Source: Nostoc paludosum FACHB-159
GTDB taxonomy: Bacteria > Cyanobacteriota > Cyanobacteriia > Cyanobacteriales > Nostocaceae
Length of the DNA stretch: 64,000 nucleotides
NCBI RefSeq assembly: GCF_014698835.1
Contig: NZ_JACJTU010000001.1
Coordinates: 520,650 to 584,649 of the forward strand
Direction of reading: 5' to 3'
The position numbers and the translations under genes were made by a program. The notes under the pieces are model-generated. The model was not told the origin of the DNA. It saw nothing but the letters and a program-made list of their open reading frames with translations, and made no database searches. Positions 18,901 to 27,821 of this stretch are shown one piece after another. Position 1 is the stretch's first letter. Each line of letters opens with the position of its first letter.

Positions 18901-19017
18901 CAGGCAGAAGAAACGCGCAAAGCCGCAGCTACAGCAGCTTGGTGGTTGTTTGCCACAGCAGTAGTCTCCGCCATTTTCTCAGCATTCGGAGGAGCGATCG
19001 CTGTAATTCTTCTTTAA
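15919..19017 (+). CDS. large membrane-anchored protein with seven ~98-residue repeats, function unknown
   Basis: A 1032-residue protein. Residues about 30-145 contain three hydrophobic segments, and the last 28 residues form another. Between them lies a charged helical region with repeats starting near residues 209, 406, 502, 600, 698, 796 and 894; the last four are spaced exactly 98 residues. Each repeat has the pattern YLR-TGK-ELNPEGI-RDL---L-DP, then DRDTLV-LLS-RED (L/I)---(Q/E)-N-I. This suggests two helical hairpins per unit, joined by amphipathic coiled-coil linkers. I do not recognise a named family; it may be a conserved cyanobacterial membrane scaffold. AAGGAAA precedes the ATG. Confidence 0.75.
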   Translation: MFESTEIMLGLYKPLLWFAQVPVDPSVVTPSGPRFFVALISGVILAFAFQLVLTNLSVAAGISYLGRPSDSDSDGGEVGSLGGTIRKVGTAVGLWTLVTVTIALLIATFLAVKLSLVILDPRLGAILGLVIWGAYFLLLVWVSSTTVGSLIGSVVNTATSGFQAIMGTATAALGAKAVNNQVVATAEAAAAAVRRELGSAIDPVSIRENIEDYLDKLRPPELDLSRIRSDFENLLNDPQLKAIANSPDIRNIDRQKFIDLVSSRTDLSKKDVSRIADTLYKVWQQVVSQQAPSQDRLGELIDYLKSLPPGQTKTDELNAKLDRLVTEMRGSKEAEQKAAPGPIQSTLQQGISALTGIVLGRADLSDLDVEKILRSLTTAKDKVTQQADKLGLPTPSQPYSPIRADVENYLSNTYAWQLSQERIAQEFADVIYDPAADPGTIRRELERLSRNDFVNILQQRGLLTQTQIQRIADRLEIVRKEVLVTVTAQEEREIVQDLQRRVESYLLVTAKAELTPEGIERDFKALLQDPEADYETLVLRLAHIQRDEMRQILLERSDIQLYEVDSILDELEKQRDRALIESKGLAEQAQYQAETLWLNVESYLRNTGKTELNPDAIRADLKTLLEDPQAGISAIRARLSRFDRDTLVQLLSQREDLTQDQVNQIINAVEESWHGIRHAPQALAHKAKEQYESVTNTIADYLRKTGKQELNPEGIQRDLNRLFENPQDGAIALRRRLSQVDRDTLVKLLSQRQDLSEQQVNEIIDSVQTSIRNIVRAPRRLATRTQQRVDTFKAYLEEYLRQTGKEELNPEGIKRDLQLLLHDPRVGVESFSDRLAHFDRSTIIALLKIREDITDEEAARIADNIVSVRDQFVEQVRSIQRGIQDAIEGVFARIRNYLNSLDRPELNYDSIKRDVRTFFEDPQAGFDALRDRLSSFDRDTLVAILSSREDISQEDANRIVDQIERARNTVLQRAERLQHEAQRRLEEVKHQAQRQAEETRKAAATAAWWLFATAVVSAIFSAFGGAIAVILL

Positions 19018-19048
19018 GGAAAGCAAGTTGTCTCCGCTAAATTTTCAG

Positions 19049-19070
19049 CCTCCCGATAAGGGAGGTTTTT
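19049..19070 (+). terminator. intrinsic terminator of the repeat-protein gene
   Basis: CCTCCC, loop GATAA, GGGAGG and TTTTTC, 32 bases after the stop codon: a compact and convincing Rho-independent terminator. The remaining gap to 19418 shows no feature beyond a degenerate half copy of the GTAGAGACG palindrome near 19123. Confidence 0.88.
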
Positions 19071-19418
19071 CTATTTGTATGGTATTGAGAAAGGCAATAG
19101 GCAATAGGGTTAAAAAACACTTGTAGAGACGGCAATTTATCGCATCTCGAAAACCCATAATTTCTATAATTAGTCCTTAACTGAACCGTATTGGGTTAAA
19201 AGACTCTTGATTTGAGGGTTTTACGGTTTATGTCCTAAGTTATGCTTCAACTGCTATATTGTTTGTTTTTGCCGCTGCAATCTCCGCAATTAGATAGTTG
19301 TTTGAGATTTATTGAATGTTTAAATTTGATTAAAGGATTAGCAACAAAATGTCGGTTTAGCGCCGAAAGAGTATCCGGTAAAAGTTAGTAATCTTTAGCG
19401 AAGTAGCAATTGAAAATA

Positions 19419-19709
19419 ATGCAAAACACAGAGAATACAGAAAATACATTATTTGATAAAATCTTCCGTGACAGCAATGGCAACATTGTTATAGCTCAGC
19501 CGCCAAACCCACCACTTATTCTTTGGGCAGTAGCTAGTTTACTATCTCTGGTTTTGACTACTGGCAAAATCAATACTGTGTTAGATGTACTAGCAGATGG
19601 CGCGTTGTTTACTTGGGCGTGGCTGGAATTATTTGATGGCGTTAATTATTTTCGCAGAGGGCTAGGTCTTGCAGTATTTATTGTAATTATCGGGTCAAAA
19701 ATTCTGTAG
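19419..19709 (+). CDS. small membrane protein, unknown function
   Basis: A 96-residue protein from the ATG at 19419 (an upstream TTG at 19410 is possible). A polar N-terminus (NTENTENTLFDKIFRDSNG) is followed by two or three hydrophobic stretches: PPLILWAVASLLSLVL, ADGALFTWAWLELFDGVNYF and LGLAVFIVIIGSKIL. The central WLELFDGVNYFRR part looks like that of small conserved cyanobacterial membrane proteins. No function can be proposed. It stands alone. Confidence 0.6.
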   Translation: MQNTENTENTLFDKIFRDSNGNIVIAQPPNPPLILWAVASLLSLVLTTGKINTVLDVLADGALFTWAWLELFDGVNYFRRGLGLAVFIVIIGSKIL

Positions 19710-19810
19710 TTAGAGCAGGGAACAGGCAACAGACAAAGAAAGCGTCTTAATGTGGGATTTTGACTATCAGTTTCTGTCCTGAAATTAAATATGCGTTATC
19801 CTAAACCCTT

Positions 19811-19839
19811 GTAGAGACGTAGCAATGCTACGTCTCTAC
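19811..19839. repeat. 29-bp dispersed palindrome, copy 2
   Basis: GTAGAGACGTAGCA, one base, and its exact reverse complement. The 25 or so bases before it (AAATATGCGTTA...ACCCTT) also match those before the copy at 40681, so the repeated unit is longer than the palindrome. Confidence 0.85.
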
Positions 19840-20007
19840 TATTTATAATTACCGAAGAAAGGCAGAGGGCAGGAGGCAGCAGTTCGACAAGCTCACCGAC
19901 CAGGCACAAGGAAATTCTGACTTGAAAATGCTATTTAGATGAGTATCTATATAGCTCAGTGCCACACCACATTTTCATGCTTGGCTGTGAAACTTGTTTC
20001 ATCGGGA

Positions 20008-20050
20008 CTGCCCTCTGCCCTCTGCCTTCTGCCTCCTGCCTTCTGCCTTC
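20008..20050. repeat. STRR array of CTGCC(C/T)(T/C) heptamers
   Basis: Degenerate heptamer repeats (CTGCCCT, CTGCCTT, CTGCCTC) abut the 3' end of the dienelactone hydrolase gene. The 341-base gap 19710-20050 also holds a palindrome copy at 19811 and otherwise nothing gene-like. Confidence 0.75.
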
Positions 20051-20884
20051 TCAAACGCCATATTGCTTAAACCACGCCAAAAGGCGCTGCCAGCCTTCCT
20101 TAGCTTCTGTTTCGCGGTAGGAGGGACGATAATCGGCAAAAAAAGCGTGGGGTGCATCGGGGTAGACGATGATTTCAGATTTGCTGCTGCTTGACTTGAG
20201 GCGATCGCGCATTTGCTCTACTGTATCTAGGGGAATACCCGTATCCTGACCACCATAAAGTCCGAGAACGGGGACTTTGAGTTTTGAGGCAATATCAACC
20301 GGGTACTTGGGTTGAAGTTGAGTAGCATCACCTACGAGTCGCCCGTACCATGCTACACCAGCTTTCACGTTAGGATTGTGCGCTGCGTATAGCCAGGTAA
20401 TGCGGCCGCCCCAACAAAAGCCTGTAATCGCTAATTTATTAGCATTACCCTTAGCTGATTTCACAGCCCAGTCTACCGTGGCGTCAAGATCGGATAACAC
20501 TTGGGCATCTGGTACTTTGGCAATAATTGGGCGAATTTCGTCGATACTGCTTAATTTTGAGACATCACCTTGACGGACAAACAATTCCGGAGCGATCGCT
20601 AAATATCCTAACTTAGCAAAGCGGCGAGTGATATCCTGAATATGCTCGTGTACGCCAAAGATTTCCGAGAGTACCAGAACAATGGGGAAATTCTCACCAG
20701 TGGCGGGTAATGCTCTATAGGCAGGAATTTCGCCATCTTTAACAGGAATTTTCACTGCACCAGCTATCAAACCTTTGGTATCAGTGGTGATGACTCCAGC
20801 AGAAATCGGTTGCACTGCCAAAGCAAAACCCGTCGCCAAGGTGGCTGTGGCGATAAATTTGCGGCGAGTTATTTCTTTCATCAT
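20051..20884 (-). CDS. dienelactone hydrolase family protein with Tat-like signal
   Basis: A 277-residue alpha/beta hydrolase. The N-terminus [18 protein letters not shown] resembles a twin-arginine signal, so the enzyme is probably periplasmic or lumenal. The catalytic triad of the family is visible: Cys157 in GFCWGG, Asp214 in GGQDTGI and His246 in APHAFF. The [12 protein letters not shown] block near residue 73 is also typical. The family hydrolyses dienelactone or other small esters; the physiological substrate here is unknown. Its 3' end touches an STRR array. A second Met follows the first; either may start. Confidence 0.88.
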   Translation of the reverse strand: MMKEITRRKFIATATLATGFALAVQPISAGVITTDTKGLIAGAVKIPVKDGEIPAYRALPATGENFPIVLVLSEIFGVHEHIQDITRRFAKLGYLAIAPELFVRQGDVSKLSSIDEIRPIIAKVPDAQVLSDLDATVDWAVKSAKGNANKLAITGFCWGGRITWLYAAHNPNVKAGVAWYGRLVGDATQLQPKYPVDIASKLKVPVLGLYGGQDTGIPLDTVEQMRDRLKSSSSKSEIIVYPDAPHAFFADYRPSYRETEAKEGWQRLLAWFKQYGV

Positions 20885-21039
20885 CTCTACGTTGAATTGG
20901 CGAAAGCTTCTTTGTTTCTTATCCGTACAGTACTATAAAATAAATGTTACATTTTCGCAATCAGCATACCGGAATATTGACTATATTTGCTACTTCAGTG
21001 TTTTTCGTAACTTCTACTTTAAAATAAAGAGTGATCGCC

Positions 21040-21561
21040 TTATTTTTCTCGATTTATCCAATTTTCTCCCCCAGCTAACTGGCTCAAATAATCATCCATA
21101 ATTGCTGGTAATTCCTTCGGCGAATAAGTATATGTTAAAGCCAGGAGATTTATTGCTGTAGCTATAATGTGATTTTTATCTACCATCGCTGATAATTGAG
21201 AGCGAGTGAATTTACCATTCATCACTTCCTCACTAGCATCTGCGATCGCATCTTCCATAACTTCTTCTTCTATCAAATTCTCCCATTCATCTAAATTGAT
21301 ATAGTAAGATGTTTTATTTTCTTTAATATTCAGCTTTTTAATTTGCCGAATAGAATTCCGAATAGAAGTGACCCAGGAAGCAGTTAATCTTTGTTCTACT
21401 TGGTTTTTAATTAAATGAATCAAGAGGATGTTTAGATAAGCTTCGATATTACGCAGAATAGCTTGTTTACTCATTCCCTCTAATTCATCAATAATTGCCA
21501 ACGCATCTGCATAACGTCCTTCTAAAAGACAAGTTCTGAGGTCTATTAATTCTTGTGTCAT
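21040..21561 (-). CDS. DUF29 family protein
   Basis: A 173-residue, largely helical protein from the ATG at 21561 (a TTG at 21576 is the alternative). It begins MTQELIDLRTCLLEGRYADAL and contains NIEAYLNILLIHLIKNQVEQR and a helical SWVTSIRNSIRQIKKL segment, as in cyanobacterial DUF29-like proteins. The family has many paralogues in filamentous cyanobacteria and no established function. Confidence 0.65.
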   Translation of the reverse strand: MTQELIDLRTCLLEGRYADALAIIDELEGMSKQAILRNIEAYLNILLIHLIKNQVEQRLTASWVTSIRNSIRQIKKLNIKENKTSYYINLDEWENLIEEEVMEDAIADASEEVMNGKFTRSQLSAMVDKNHIIATAINLLALTYTYSPKELPAIMDDYLSQLAGGENWINREK

Positions 21562-22561
21562 TTTGATTAACCTCAAAAATTCATCATGGTAATTTCAATA
21601 TAACAATGGCTTATAGCAATTTTATTTGCGGCACTGATTTGGTGGGAGCAGGCAATGGGCAATGGGCAATAGGTAATAGGGAATATCTGCAATAACTCAA
21701 GCAAGCGATATCTTCTGTGCGAGACGCTACGCGAACGATGGGTTACGCCTATGCACTTGCAAATAACTGGCTTGGGGTAACCAATATCAGAATATTAAGG
21801 CAAACGCTTATGCGATCGCCACCAATACTTAAACAAAACTTATCAATGATTCCAAGTTAGCAATAAATCTTGTTTGGCAGCTATGAAGTGTAGTATGACA
21901 AATACGTAAAAAAGGAATTATGGTAATTTAAATTACTCTAAAACTAGAGAAAGGACAGCTTTATCCTGGTACTTCTTCCCTCTTGAGCGTGATTATTATT
22001 TTTGATAAGAGGTTAATGTATTTTCTAGAAACCCCTGATATTTTTGAAAGTAGCAAATATAAAAAATCTATTGTATAAACTAGTCATACTAACTAGCAGG
22101 ATAAATGAATAACAGTAAAATTTAAATATTCTTAACAGAAATTTTAACAGGTCTCTAAAAAATACTAATTGCTTAACGACTTAAGACAGTGCAATATTTG
22201 AACTCAGTACTTATTACTCAGAACCATTTGGCTGAGTATGTAGTAATCTTATTTGATTTTTGCAAACTTAAGTTGCAACTTGAAAAGACTTCTTGACTAT
22301 TGCCTATTCCCTCCTGCCTCCTGCTTCCTGCCTCCTGCCTGGTTGTTGAATCTCGACTTCGCTCGATTACCGCGTAGTCGAAACACTGCCTCCTGCTTCC
22401 TGCCTCCTGCCTCCTGCCTATTTAAACAAATAACTTCAAAAATCAAAGCATACTGCTATAAAATATCGCCAAGTCACGCCAAATTAGAGACACCAACAGT
22501 TAATCTGTTATTTTTAGGGATTAACTTGTCAGCACTTAAATTTATATAGAGCGAAAAATAC
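21562..22561. other. 1-kb gap upstream of kdpA with short repeats
   Basis: The gap contains a GAGACGCTACGCGAACG-type repeat at about 21721-21760 (a related piece lies at 39486-39530), a GGCAATGGGCAATAGG repeat at 21651-21680, and an STRR array (22308-22421). The last 140 bases before kdpA are AT-rich and probably carry the potassium-responsive promoter. No gene and no riboswitch were recognised. Confidence 0.5.
22308..22421. repeat. STRR array CTGCCTC with nested 47-bp element
   Basis: Heptamers of the CCTGCCT type flank an inserted unit at 22341-22387 that begins GGTTGTTGAATCTCGACTTC and ends GTAGTCGAAACACTG. The same unit interrupts heptamer arrays at 60189-60235, and a shortened version does so at 32195-32220. 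Confidence 0.8.
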
Positions 22562-24247
22562 ATGGGACAAGGATTTTTACAAATCGGCTTAACGCTGTGT
22601 ATCGTTGTAGCAATTACTCCAATCTTTGGCAGATACATGGCGCGTGTTTTCTTGGGAGAAAGAACGCTGCTTGATTTCATAATGAACCCAATAGAGCGAA
22701 GTATGTACGTACTAGCGGGTGTCCGCAGAAAAGATGATATGACAGCCTGGCAATATATCCGGGCTGTAATATGCACTAATCTGATTATGGGAATCTCAGT
22801 GTATTTGCTGGTATATTTTCAGAAATTCTTACCTTGGAATCCTAATGGTTTGGGTAGGCCTAATTGGGATGTATTGCTGCACACAACTATTTCCTTTTTA
22901 ACGAATACCGACCAGCAACACTATGCTGGTGAGACAACCTTAAGTTATTTTAGTCAGGTATCAGCTTTAGGCTTTTTGATGTTCACCTCCGCAGCCACCG
23001 GCTTAGCGGTGGGAATTGCTTTTATTCGGGGGTTGACGGGTAGAAGACTAGGTAACTTTTACATAGATCTTACCCGTGCCATTACGCGAATATTACTACC
23101 AATATCAATTGTTGGTGCGATCGCCTTAGTTTTAGTTGGTGTACCGCAAACATTAGCTAAGACTATGGATGTGACAACCTTAGAAGGTGGAACCCAGTAC
23201 ATTGCCAGAGGGCCGGTAGCATCCTTTGAAGCGATAAAAATGTTGGGCGAAAATGGCGGCGGCTTTTTTGGTGCTAATTCTGCCCATCCCTTTGAAAATC
23301 CCAGTGGCGCTTCTAATTTAATCGAAACCATCGCCATGATTGCCATACCAGCAGCCTTGATTTACACTTATGGCGTGTTTGCCAACAACATCAAACAAGC
23401 GTGGCTGCTTTTCTGGATGGTGTTTGCGGTTTTTGTAGTTCTGGTTGGAGTCACAGCCGTGGGAGAACTGCAAGGTAATCCCCTGGTAAACAGAACCATT
23501 GGATTAGAACAGCCTTCTTTAGAGGGTAAAGAAGTCCGATTTGGTTGGGCGCAAACGGCATTGTGGGCAGTTATGACCACCGCTACCATGTGTGGTGCTG
23601 TGAACGGGATGCACGATTCCCTAATGCCACAGGGAATATTTTCGACTCTCTTCAACTTATTTATCCAAATTATCTGGGGCGGTCAAGGAACTGGAACAGC
23701 TTACTTATTCATTTACTTAATTCTCACCGTTTTTCTGACTGGGTTAATGGTGGGACGAACCCCAGAATTTTTAGGACGCAAAATTGAAAAACGAGAAATC
23801 GTCCTTGCCAGCGTAGTCCTATTAATTCACCCAATTGTAGTTTTAATTCCCAGCGCGATCGCCTTAGCTTATCCCATTTCCCTATCTGGAATTAGCAATC
23901 CTGGCTATCACGGCATTTCCCAGGTAGTTTATGAATTTGCCTCAGCCGGGGCAAATAATGGTTCTGGCTTGGAAGGATTGAAAGATAATAGCCTCTGGTG
24001 GAACTTGAGTACTTTAGTTAGCTTAATAGTAGGACGCTACATTCCCATGTTTGCCATCCTCCTGTTAGCTGACGGCATGTCTGGCAAACAACCAGTTCCC
24101 GAAACTCCTGGCACCCTGAGAACTGATTCTTTGGTATTTATTGGCATCGCTGCTGGAGTAACCCTCGTTTTGGGAGTATTGACTTTCTTTCCGGTTCTAG
24201 CTTTAGGCCCCATAGCCGAAGGTTTACAACTAGCCTCTGGTAGCTAG
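22562..24247 (+). CDS. kdpA: potassium-transporting ATPase subunit A
   Basis: A 561-residue channel-like subunit of the high-affinity KdpFABC potassium pump, with about ten transmembrane helices. Recognisable blocks are [38 protein letters not shown], a filter-type loop [10 protein letters not shown], and [16 protein letters not shown], which belongs to the potassium-selective pore. The length is normal for KdpA. It is first in the kdp unit, with kdpB following after a 149-base repeat-filled gap. ATG at 22562. Confidence 0.96.
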   Translation: MGQGFLQIGLTLCIVVAITPIFGRYMARVFLGERTLLDFIMNPIERSMYVLAGVRRKDDMTAWQYIRAVICTNLIMGISVYLLVYFQKFLPWNPNGLGRPNWDVLLHTTISFLTNTDQQHYAGETTLSYFSQVSALGFLMFTSAATGLAVGIAFIRGLTGRRLGNFYIDLTRAITRILLPISIVGAIALVLVGVPQTLAKTMDVTTLEGGTQYIARGPVASFEAIKMLGENGGGFFGANSAHPFENPSGASNLIETIAMIAIPAALIYTYGVFANNIKQAWLLFWMVFAVFVVLVGVTAVGELQGNPLVNRTIGLEQPSLEGKEVRFGWAQTALWAVMTTATMCGAVNGMHDSLMPQGIFSTLFNLFIQIIWGGQGTGTAYLFIYLILTVFLTGLMVGRTPEFLGRKIEKREIVLASVVLLIHPIVVLIPSAIALAYPISLSGISNPGYHGISQVVYEFASAGANNGSGLEGLKDNSLWWNLSTLVSLIVGRYIPMFAILLLADGMSGKQPVPETPGTLRTDSLVFIGIAAGVTLVLGVLTFFPVLALGPIAEGLQLASGS

Positions 24248-24249
24248 AA

Positions 24250-24396
24250 AAGTTGTGAGTTATCAATTATGAGTTATGAGTTATGAATTAATAACTTCTA
24301 ACTTCTAACTTCTAACTTTTAACTCCTCACTTCTAACTCCTCACTCCTCACTCCTCACCCCTAACTCCTAACTTTTAACTCCTCATTCCTAACTTT
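24250..24396. repeat. heptamer STRR array between kdpA and kdpB
   Basis: GAGTTAT-type units (24256-24292) are followed by many TCTAAC T / CTCCTCA heptamers up to the kdpB start. The two halves are partly complementary, as in the arrays inside the two c-di-AMP riboswitches. In the mRNA this would form a hairpin between the two cistrons and could affect relative expression. Confidence 0.75.
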
Positions 24397-26502
24397 ATGA
24401 ATAAAGCGGCAACTACCTCCAAAGCTAGACGCCCAAGTTCTCGTCCTGGCGATCGCCGCCAAGCACGTAAAAAAGCTAGAATAAATACTAAGTGGTTGTA
24501 CTTAAGGGCAGTTCGAGATGCTTTTATCAAGCTCAACCCTAAGTATGCAATCAAAAATCCGGTGATGTTTTTGGTTTGGGTGGGGGCGATCGTTACTATA
24601 TTGGTAACCATCGATCCCAACTTATTTGGGCCAACCAACCAAAAGAACCCGCAACTGTTTAACGGCTTGTTATCAGGGATTTTATTCTTTACAGTTTGGT
24701 TTGCCAATTTTGCGGAAGCCGTAGCTGAAGGGCGAGGAAAAGCCCAAGCTGATGCCTTGCGGTCTACAAAATCAGAGACCATCGCTAAAAAACTCGCTGC
24801 CGATGGCACAGTGAGTGAAGTTTCATCCACCAGCCTCAAACAAGGCGATAATATCTACGTAGTAGCTGGTGATATTATACCCGCCGATGGGGAAGTAATC
24901 ATGGGTGTGGCCTCTGTGGACGAATCGGCAATTACTGGGGAATCCGCACCAGTATTAAAAGAATCAGGTTCCGATGTTGCCAGTTCCGTCACCGGTGGGA
25001 CGCGGATTATTTCCGATGAATTGATTATCCGCATCACATCTGACCCAGGTAAAGGCTTTATTGACCGGATGATTGCCTTGGTGGAAGGGGCAGAACGCAG
25101 CAAAACACCCAATGAAATTGCCTTAACGGTGTTGTTAGCAGTTCTGAGCCTGATATTTTTGTTTGTTGTGGCGACTTTGCCCGCACTTGCCTACTATGTC
25201 AATAGTCCTGTTAGCGTCCCAATTTTGATTGCCCTATTAGTGGCATTGATCCCCACCACCATCGGCGGATTATTGAGTACCATCGGCATTGCCGGTATGG
25301 ATCGAGTCGCCCAATTTAACGTCATTGCCACCTCAGGACGAGCCGTAGAAGCCTGTGGTGATATTAACACTTTAGTTCTCGATAAGACCGGTACAATTAC
25401 CCTTGGCAACCGTTTGGCAGAAGAATTTATCCCGATCAACGATCATACAATGGCGGAAATTGCCAGTGTTGCCTGGGCTGCTAGTGTATTTGATGATACA
25501 CCAGAAGGTAAATCTATTGTGCGGCTAGCAGAAAAGTTAGGCGCAAGATTTGATTTTGATTCCAGTCAGGCCGAAGGAGTGGATTTTTCTGCCAAAACAC
25601 GTATGAGCGGTACCAACTTACCCGGTGGACACGAAGCCAGGAAGGGAGCAGTGGGAGCGATTAAAGGATTTGTTCGTTCTCGTAACGGACGCGATACCCC
25701 AGAATTAGACGCAGCCTACGAACGAGTTTCATTGTTGGGAGGTACACCCCTAGCAGTCAGCCTAGATAACGAAATATACGGAGTTATTTATCTTAAAGAT
25801 ATTGTAAAACCTGGTATCCGCGATCGCTTTCTTGCACTGCGACGTATGGGAGTGCGTACCGTCATGCTAACAGGAGATAACAGAATTACAGCTTCAGTCA
25901 TTGCCAAAGAAGCTGGGGTGGACGACTTCATCGCCGAAGCCACACCAGAAGACAAAATCAGCGTCATTCAACAAGAACAAGCAGCAGGCAAACTAGTCGC
26001 GATGACAGGGGACGGAACTAACGATGCTCCCGCATTAGCCCAAGCTAACGTCGGCGTCGCGATGAATACAGGAACCCAAGCCGCAAAAGAAGCCGCCAAC
26101 ATGGTAGATTTGGACTCCGATCCCACAAAATTAATCGACATTGTGAGCATTGGCAAACAATTGCTGATTACTCGCGGCGCATTGACTACATTTTCCATCG
26201 CTAATGATATTGCGAAATACTTTGCGATTATTCCAGTCATCTTTGTCGCGGCTAACTTGCAAAGTCTGAATATTATGAATTTGACCAGCCCTAATTCTGC
26301 TGTATTATCAGCACTGATTTATAACGCTTTGATTATTCCGGCTTTGATTCCCTTAGCATTGAAGGGCGTGCGGTTTAGACCCCTAACAGCTAATCAACTA
26401 TTGCAACGTAATATATTGATTTATGGTTTAGGTGGAGTAATTGCGCCATTTATCGCTATTAAGTTAATAGATATGCTGATTACAGCTGTAGGCTTAGCTT
26501 AA
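24397..26502 (+). CDS. kdpB: potassium-transporting ATPase subunit B
   Basis: A 701-residue P-type ATPase, the catalytic subunit of KdpFABC. Motifs: TGES at 180-183, the phosphorylation site Asp329 in [14 protein letters not shown], the nucleotide-binding [11 protein letters not shown] segment, and the hinge [17 protein letters not shown]. The N-terminus has an Arg/Lys-rich extension of about 40 residues ([19 protein letters not shown]), as in other cyanobacterial KdpB. It couples ATP hydrolysis to uptake through KdpA. Confidence 0.97.
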   Translation: MNKAATTSKARRPSSRPGDRRQARKKARINTKWLYLRAVRDAFIKLNPKYAIKNPVMFLVWVGAIVTILVTIDPNLFGPTNQKNPQLFNGLLSGILFFTVWFANFAEAVAEGRGKAQADALRSTKSETIAKKLAADGTVSEVSSTSLKQGDNIYVVAGDIIPADGEVIMGVASVDESAITGESAPVLKESGSDVASSVTGGTRIISDELIIRITSDPGKGFIDRMIALVEGAERSKTPNEIALTVLLAVLSLIFLFVVATLPALAYYVNSPVSVPILIALLVALIPTTIGGLLSTIGIAGMDRVAQFNVIATSGRAVEACGDINTLVLDKTGTITLGNRLAEEFIPINDHTMAEIASVAWAASVFDDTPEGKSIVRLAEKLGARFDFDSSQAEGVDFSAKTRMSGTNLPGGHEARKGAVGAIKGFVRSRNGRDTPELDAAYERVSLLGGTPLAVSLDNEIYGVIYLKDIVKPGIRDRFLALRRMGVRTVMLTGDNRITASVIAKEAGVDDFIAEATPEDKISVIQQEQAAGKLVAMTGDGTNDAPALAQANVGVAMNTGTQAAKEAANMVDLDSDPTKLIDIVSIGKQLLITRGALTTFSIANDIAKYFAIIPVIFVAANLQSLNIMNLTSPNSAVLSALIYNALIIPALIPLALKGVRFRPLTANQLLQRNILIYGLGGVIAPFIAIKLIDMLITAVGLA

Positions 26503-26682
26503 CAACAGCAAAAGTAGAGATGCTGCAAAAAAATTACTGCCTCTTACCTTGGTAAGATCATGAAAATTTTTGCCAGTTTTATTTTTACTCTTAGCTGTTG
26601 AGAGGGGAAACAAAAGGAATATGAATAAATATAGTATAGTTGTTACTCAACACTGAGAAATAACCTAGAGATTGGCAGTTCG

Positions 26683-26847
26683 ATGACTCATACAGAAGCA
26701 CTGCTGGGGCGATATCCTTTGTTTGATAAGACACTTGCAAATCAAGAAATATCCCACCGTTCGCAGTCATCACTCATCAGTCAGCAACTTGAAGCAGTTG
26801 TTTTTATTTCTGGGAGTTCCCTAACATCAACTACTCGCTATTTTTAG
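26683..26847 (+). CDS. small ORF between kdpB and kdpC (candidate kdpG position)
   Basis: A 54-codon ORF starting MTHTEALLGRYPLFD and ending in a partly hydrophobic stretch (LEAVVFISGSSL). The usual KdpF, a short single-helix peptide, is not visible in this 468-base gap. In Anabaena an ORF named kdpG has been described between kdpB and kdpC, and this ORF occupies that place; homology was not tested. There is no good ribosome binding site, so it may not be a gene. Confidence 0.3.
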   Translation: MTHTEALLGRYPLFDKTLANQEISHRSQSSLISQQLEAVVFISGSSLTSTTRYF

Positions 26848-26970
26848 CTTGCTGTGGTTGAATGTGGTAGTTCTCCGAATGATTCATGCTGTTGTCAGCA
26901 TCCTAATTTGGCAAAAGAATTAAAAATTAAAAATTAAAAATTAATTTTAGGAGCAAGTAGAAAATTTATT

Positions 26971-27573
26971 ATGGCTATTATTCGAGAAACAATCAGAGCA
27001 ATTTTCATAACTCTAATGCTTTGGTTGTTGACTGCGATCGTTTATCCTCTCCTAATTCTTGTAGTGGGTCAAGTTTTTTTGCCCTACCAAGCTAACGGGA
27101 GCATCGTGCTGAATTTAAATAATCAACCAATTGGCTCAGCTTTAATTGGTCAAACTTTCACATCTGAAGGATATTTCCATTCTCGTCCCAGTACTGTGAG
27201 ATATAGCCAAGGAAGAAAAGCAAGGCCAACTGGCATATCTGGAGCTAGCAATCTTGCTCCTAGCAATCCAGAGTTACTCAATCGGATTATAGAGCAGTCA
27301 AATCAATTGCGAGATGAAAATCTTGAAGCGATCGCTGATATTATTTACACCTCTGGTTCGGGTTTAGATCCCCATATTTCCTTCAAAGCAGCCCGTCAGC
27401 AATTAGAGCGAGTAGCCCGTGCCCGTGGAGTCCCAGAAGACGAAATTTTACGTCTAATTAATAAGTATACTGATGGCAGATTTTTATGGATTTTTGGTGA
27501 GCCTGGCGTCAACGTCCTCCGATTAAATTATGCTCTTGACCTACAAGATATTAATCGTCAGCAAAATCAATAA
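26971..27573 (+). CDS. kdpC: potassium-transporting ATPase subunit C
   Basis: A 200-residue subunit with one N-terminal membrane helix (LMLWLLTAIVYPLLILVVG) and a periplasmic domain. KdpC hallmarks are QPIGSALIGQTFTSEGYFHSR, then SGASNLAPSNPEL, and SGSGLDPHISFKAA. It assists high-affinity potassium binding in the Kdp complex. AGGAGCAAG precedes the ATG. kdpD does not follow directly, because an oppositely oriented RTX-like gene lies between. Confidence 0.95.
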   Translation: MAIIRETIRAIFITLMLWLLTAIVYPLLILVVGQVFLPYQANGSIVLNLNNQPIGSALIGQTFTSEGYFHSRPSTVRYSQGRKARPTGISGASNLAPSNPELLNRIIEQSNQLRDENLEAIADIIYTSGSGLDPHISFKAARQQLERVARARGVPEDEILRLINKYTDGRFLWIFGEPGVNVLRLNYALDLQDINRQQNQ

Positions 27574-27669
27574 CAAGGAGTCCAAATTCAGAATTCTGAA
27601 TTTGGTAACTTACTATCTATAGCCCCACAAACCATTCATAGCTACAAAGCTTGTTTGTTGAGACTGGGA

Positions 27670-27716
27670 GTAAGGGGTGTGAGGGTGTAAGGGTTTTACA
27701 CCCTCACACCCCTTAC
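27670..27716. terminator. perfect 21-bp stem between convergent kdpC and RTX gene
   Basis: A left arm at 27670-27690 is the exact reverse complement of a right arm at 27696-27716, around a 5-base loop. The arms are made of repeated GGGTGT(G/A)A units. The site lies between two converging genes, so it probably terminates both; there is no strong T-run, which is against a classical intrinsic terminator. Confidence 0.6.
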
Positions 27717-27821
27717 CCCTACACCCTTTGTCCAAACCCTTTATTTTTCGTATTGCTGCCTAAGTCCTATGGAAGTCTGTTAGGCAGCTAACTTTTCAAC
27801 CCCTTTTAGGACAAGTAGTCG

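Noticed and set aside
22308..22421. Possible CRISPR array
   Set aside because: Repeats are 7 bases without unique spacers; these are STRR arrays common in heterocystous cyanobacteria.
22253..22549. 98-codon open frame before kdpA
   Set aside because: Most of it is a translated CTGCC heptamer array (PPASCFLPPA-type peptide).
24375..24839. 154-codon minus-strand open frame at the start of kdpB
   Set aside because: It overlaps the conserved N-terminus of kdpB in antisense and has no family features.
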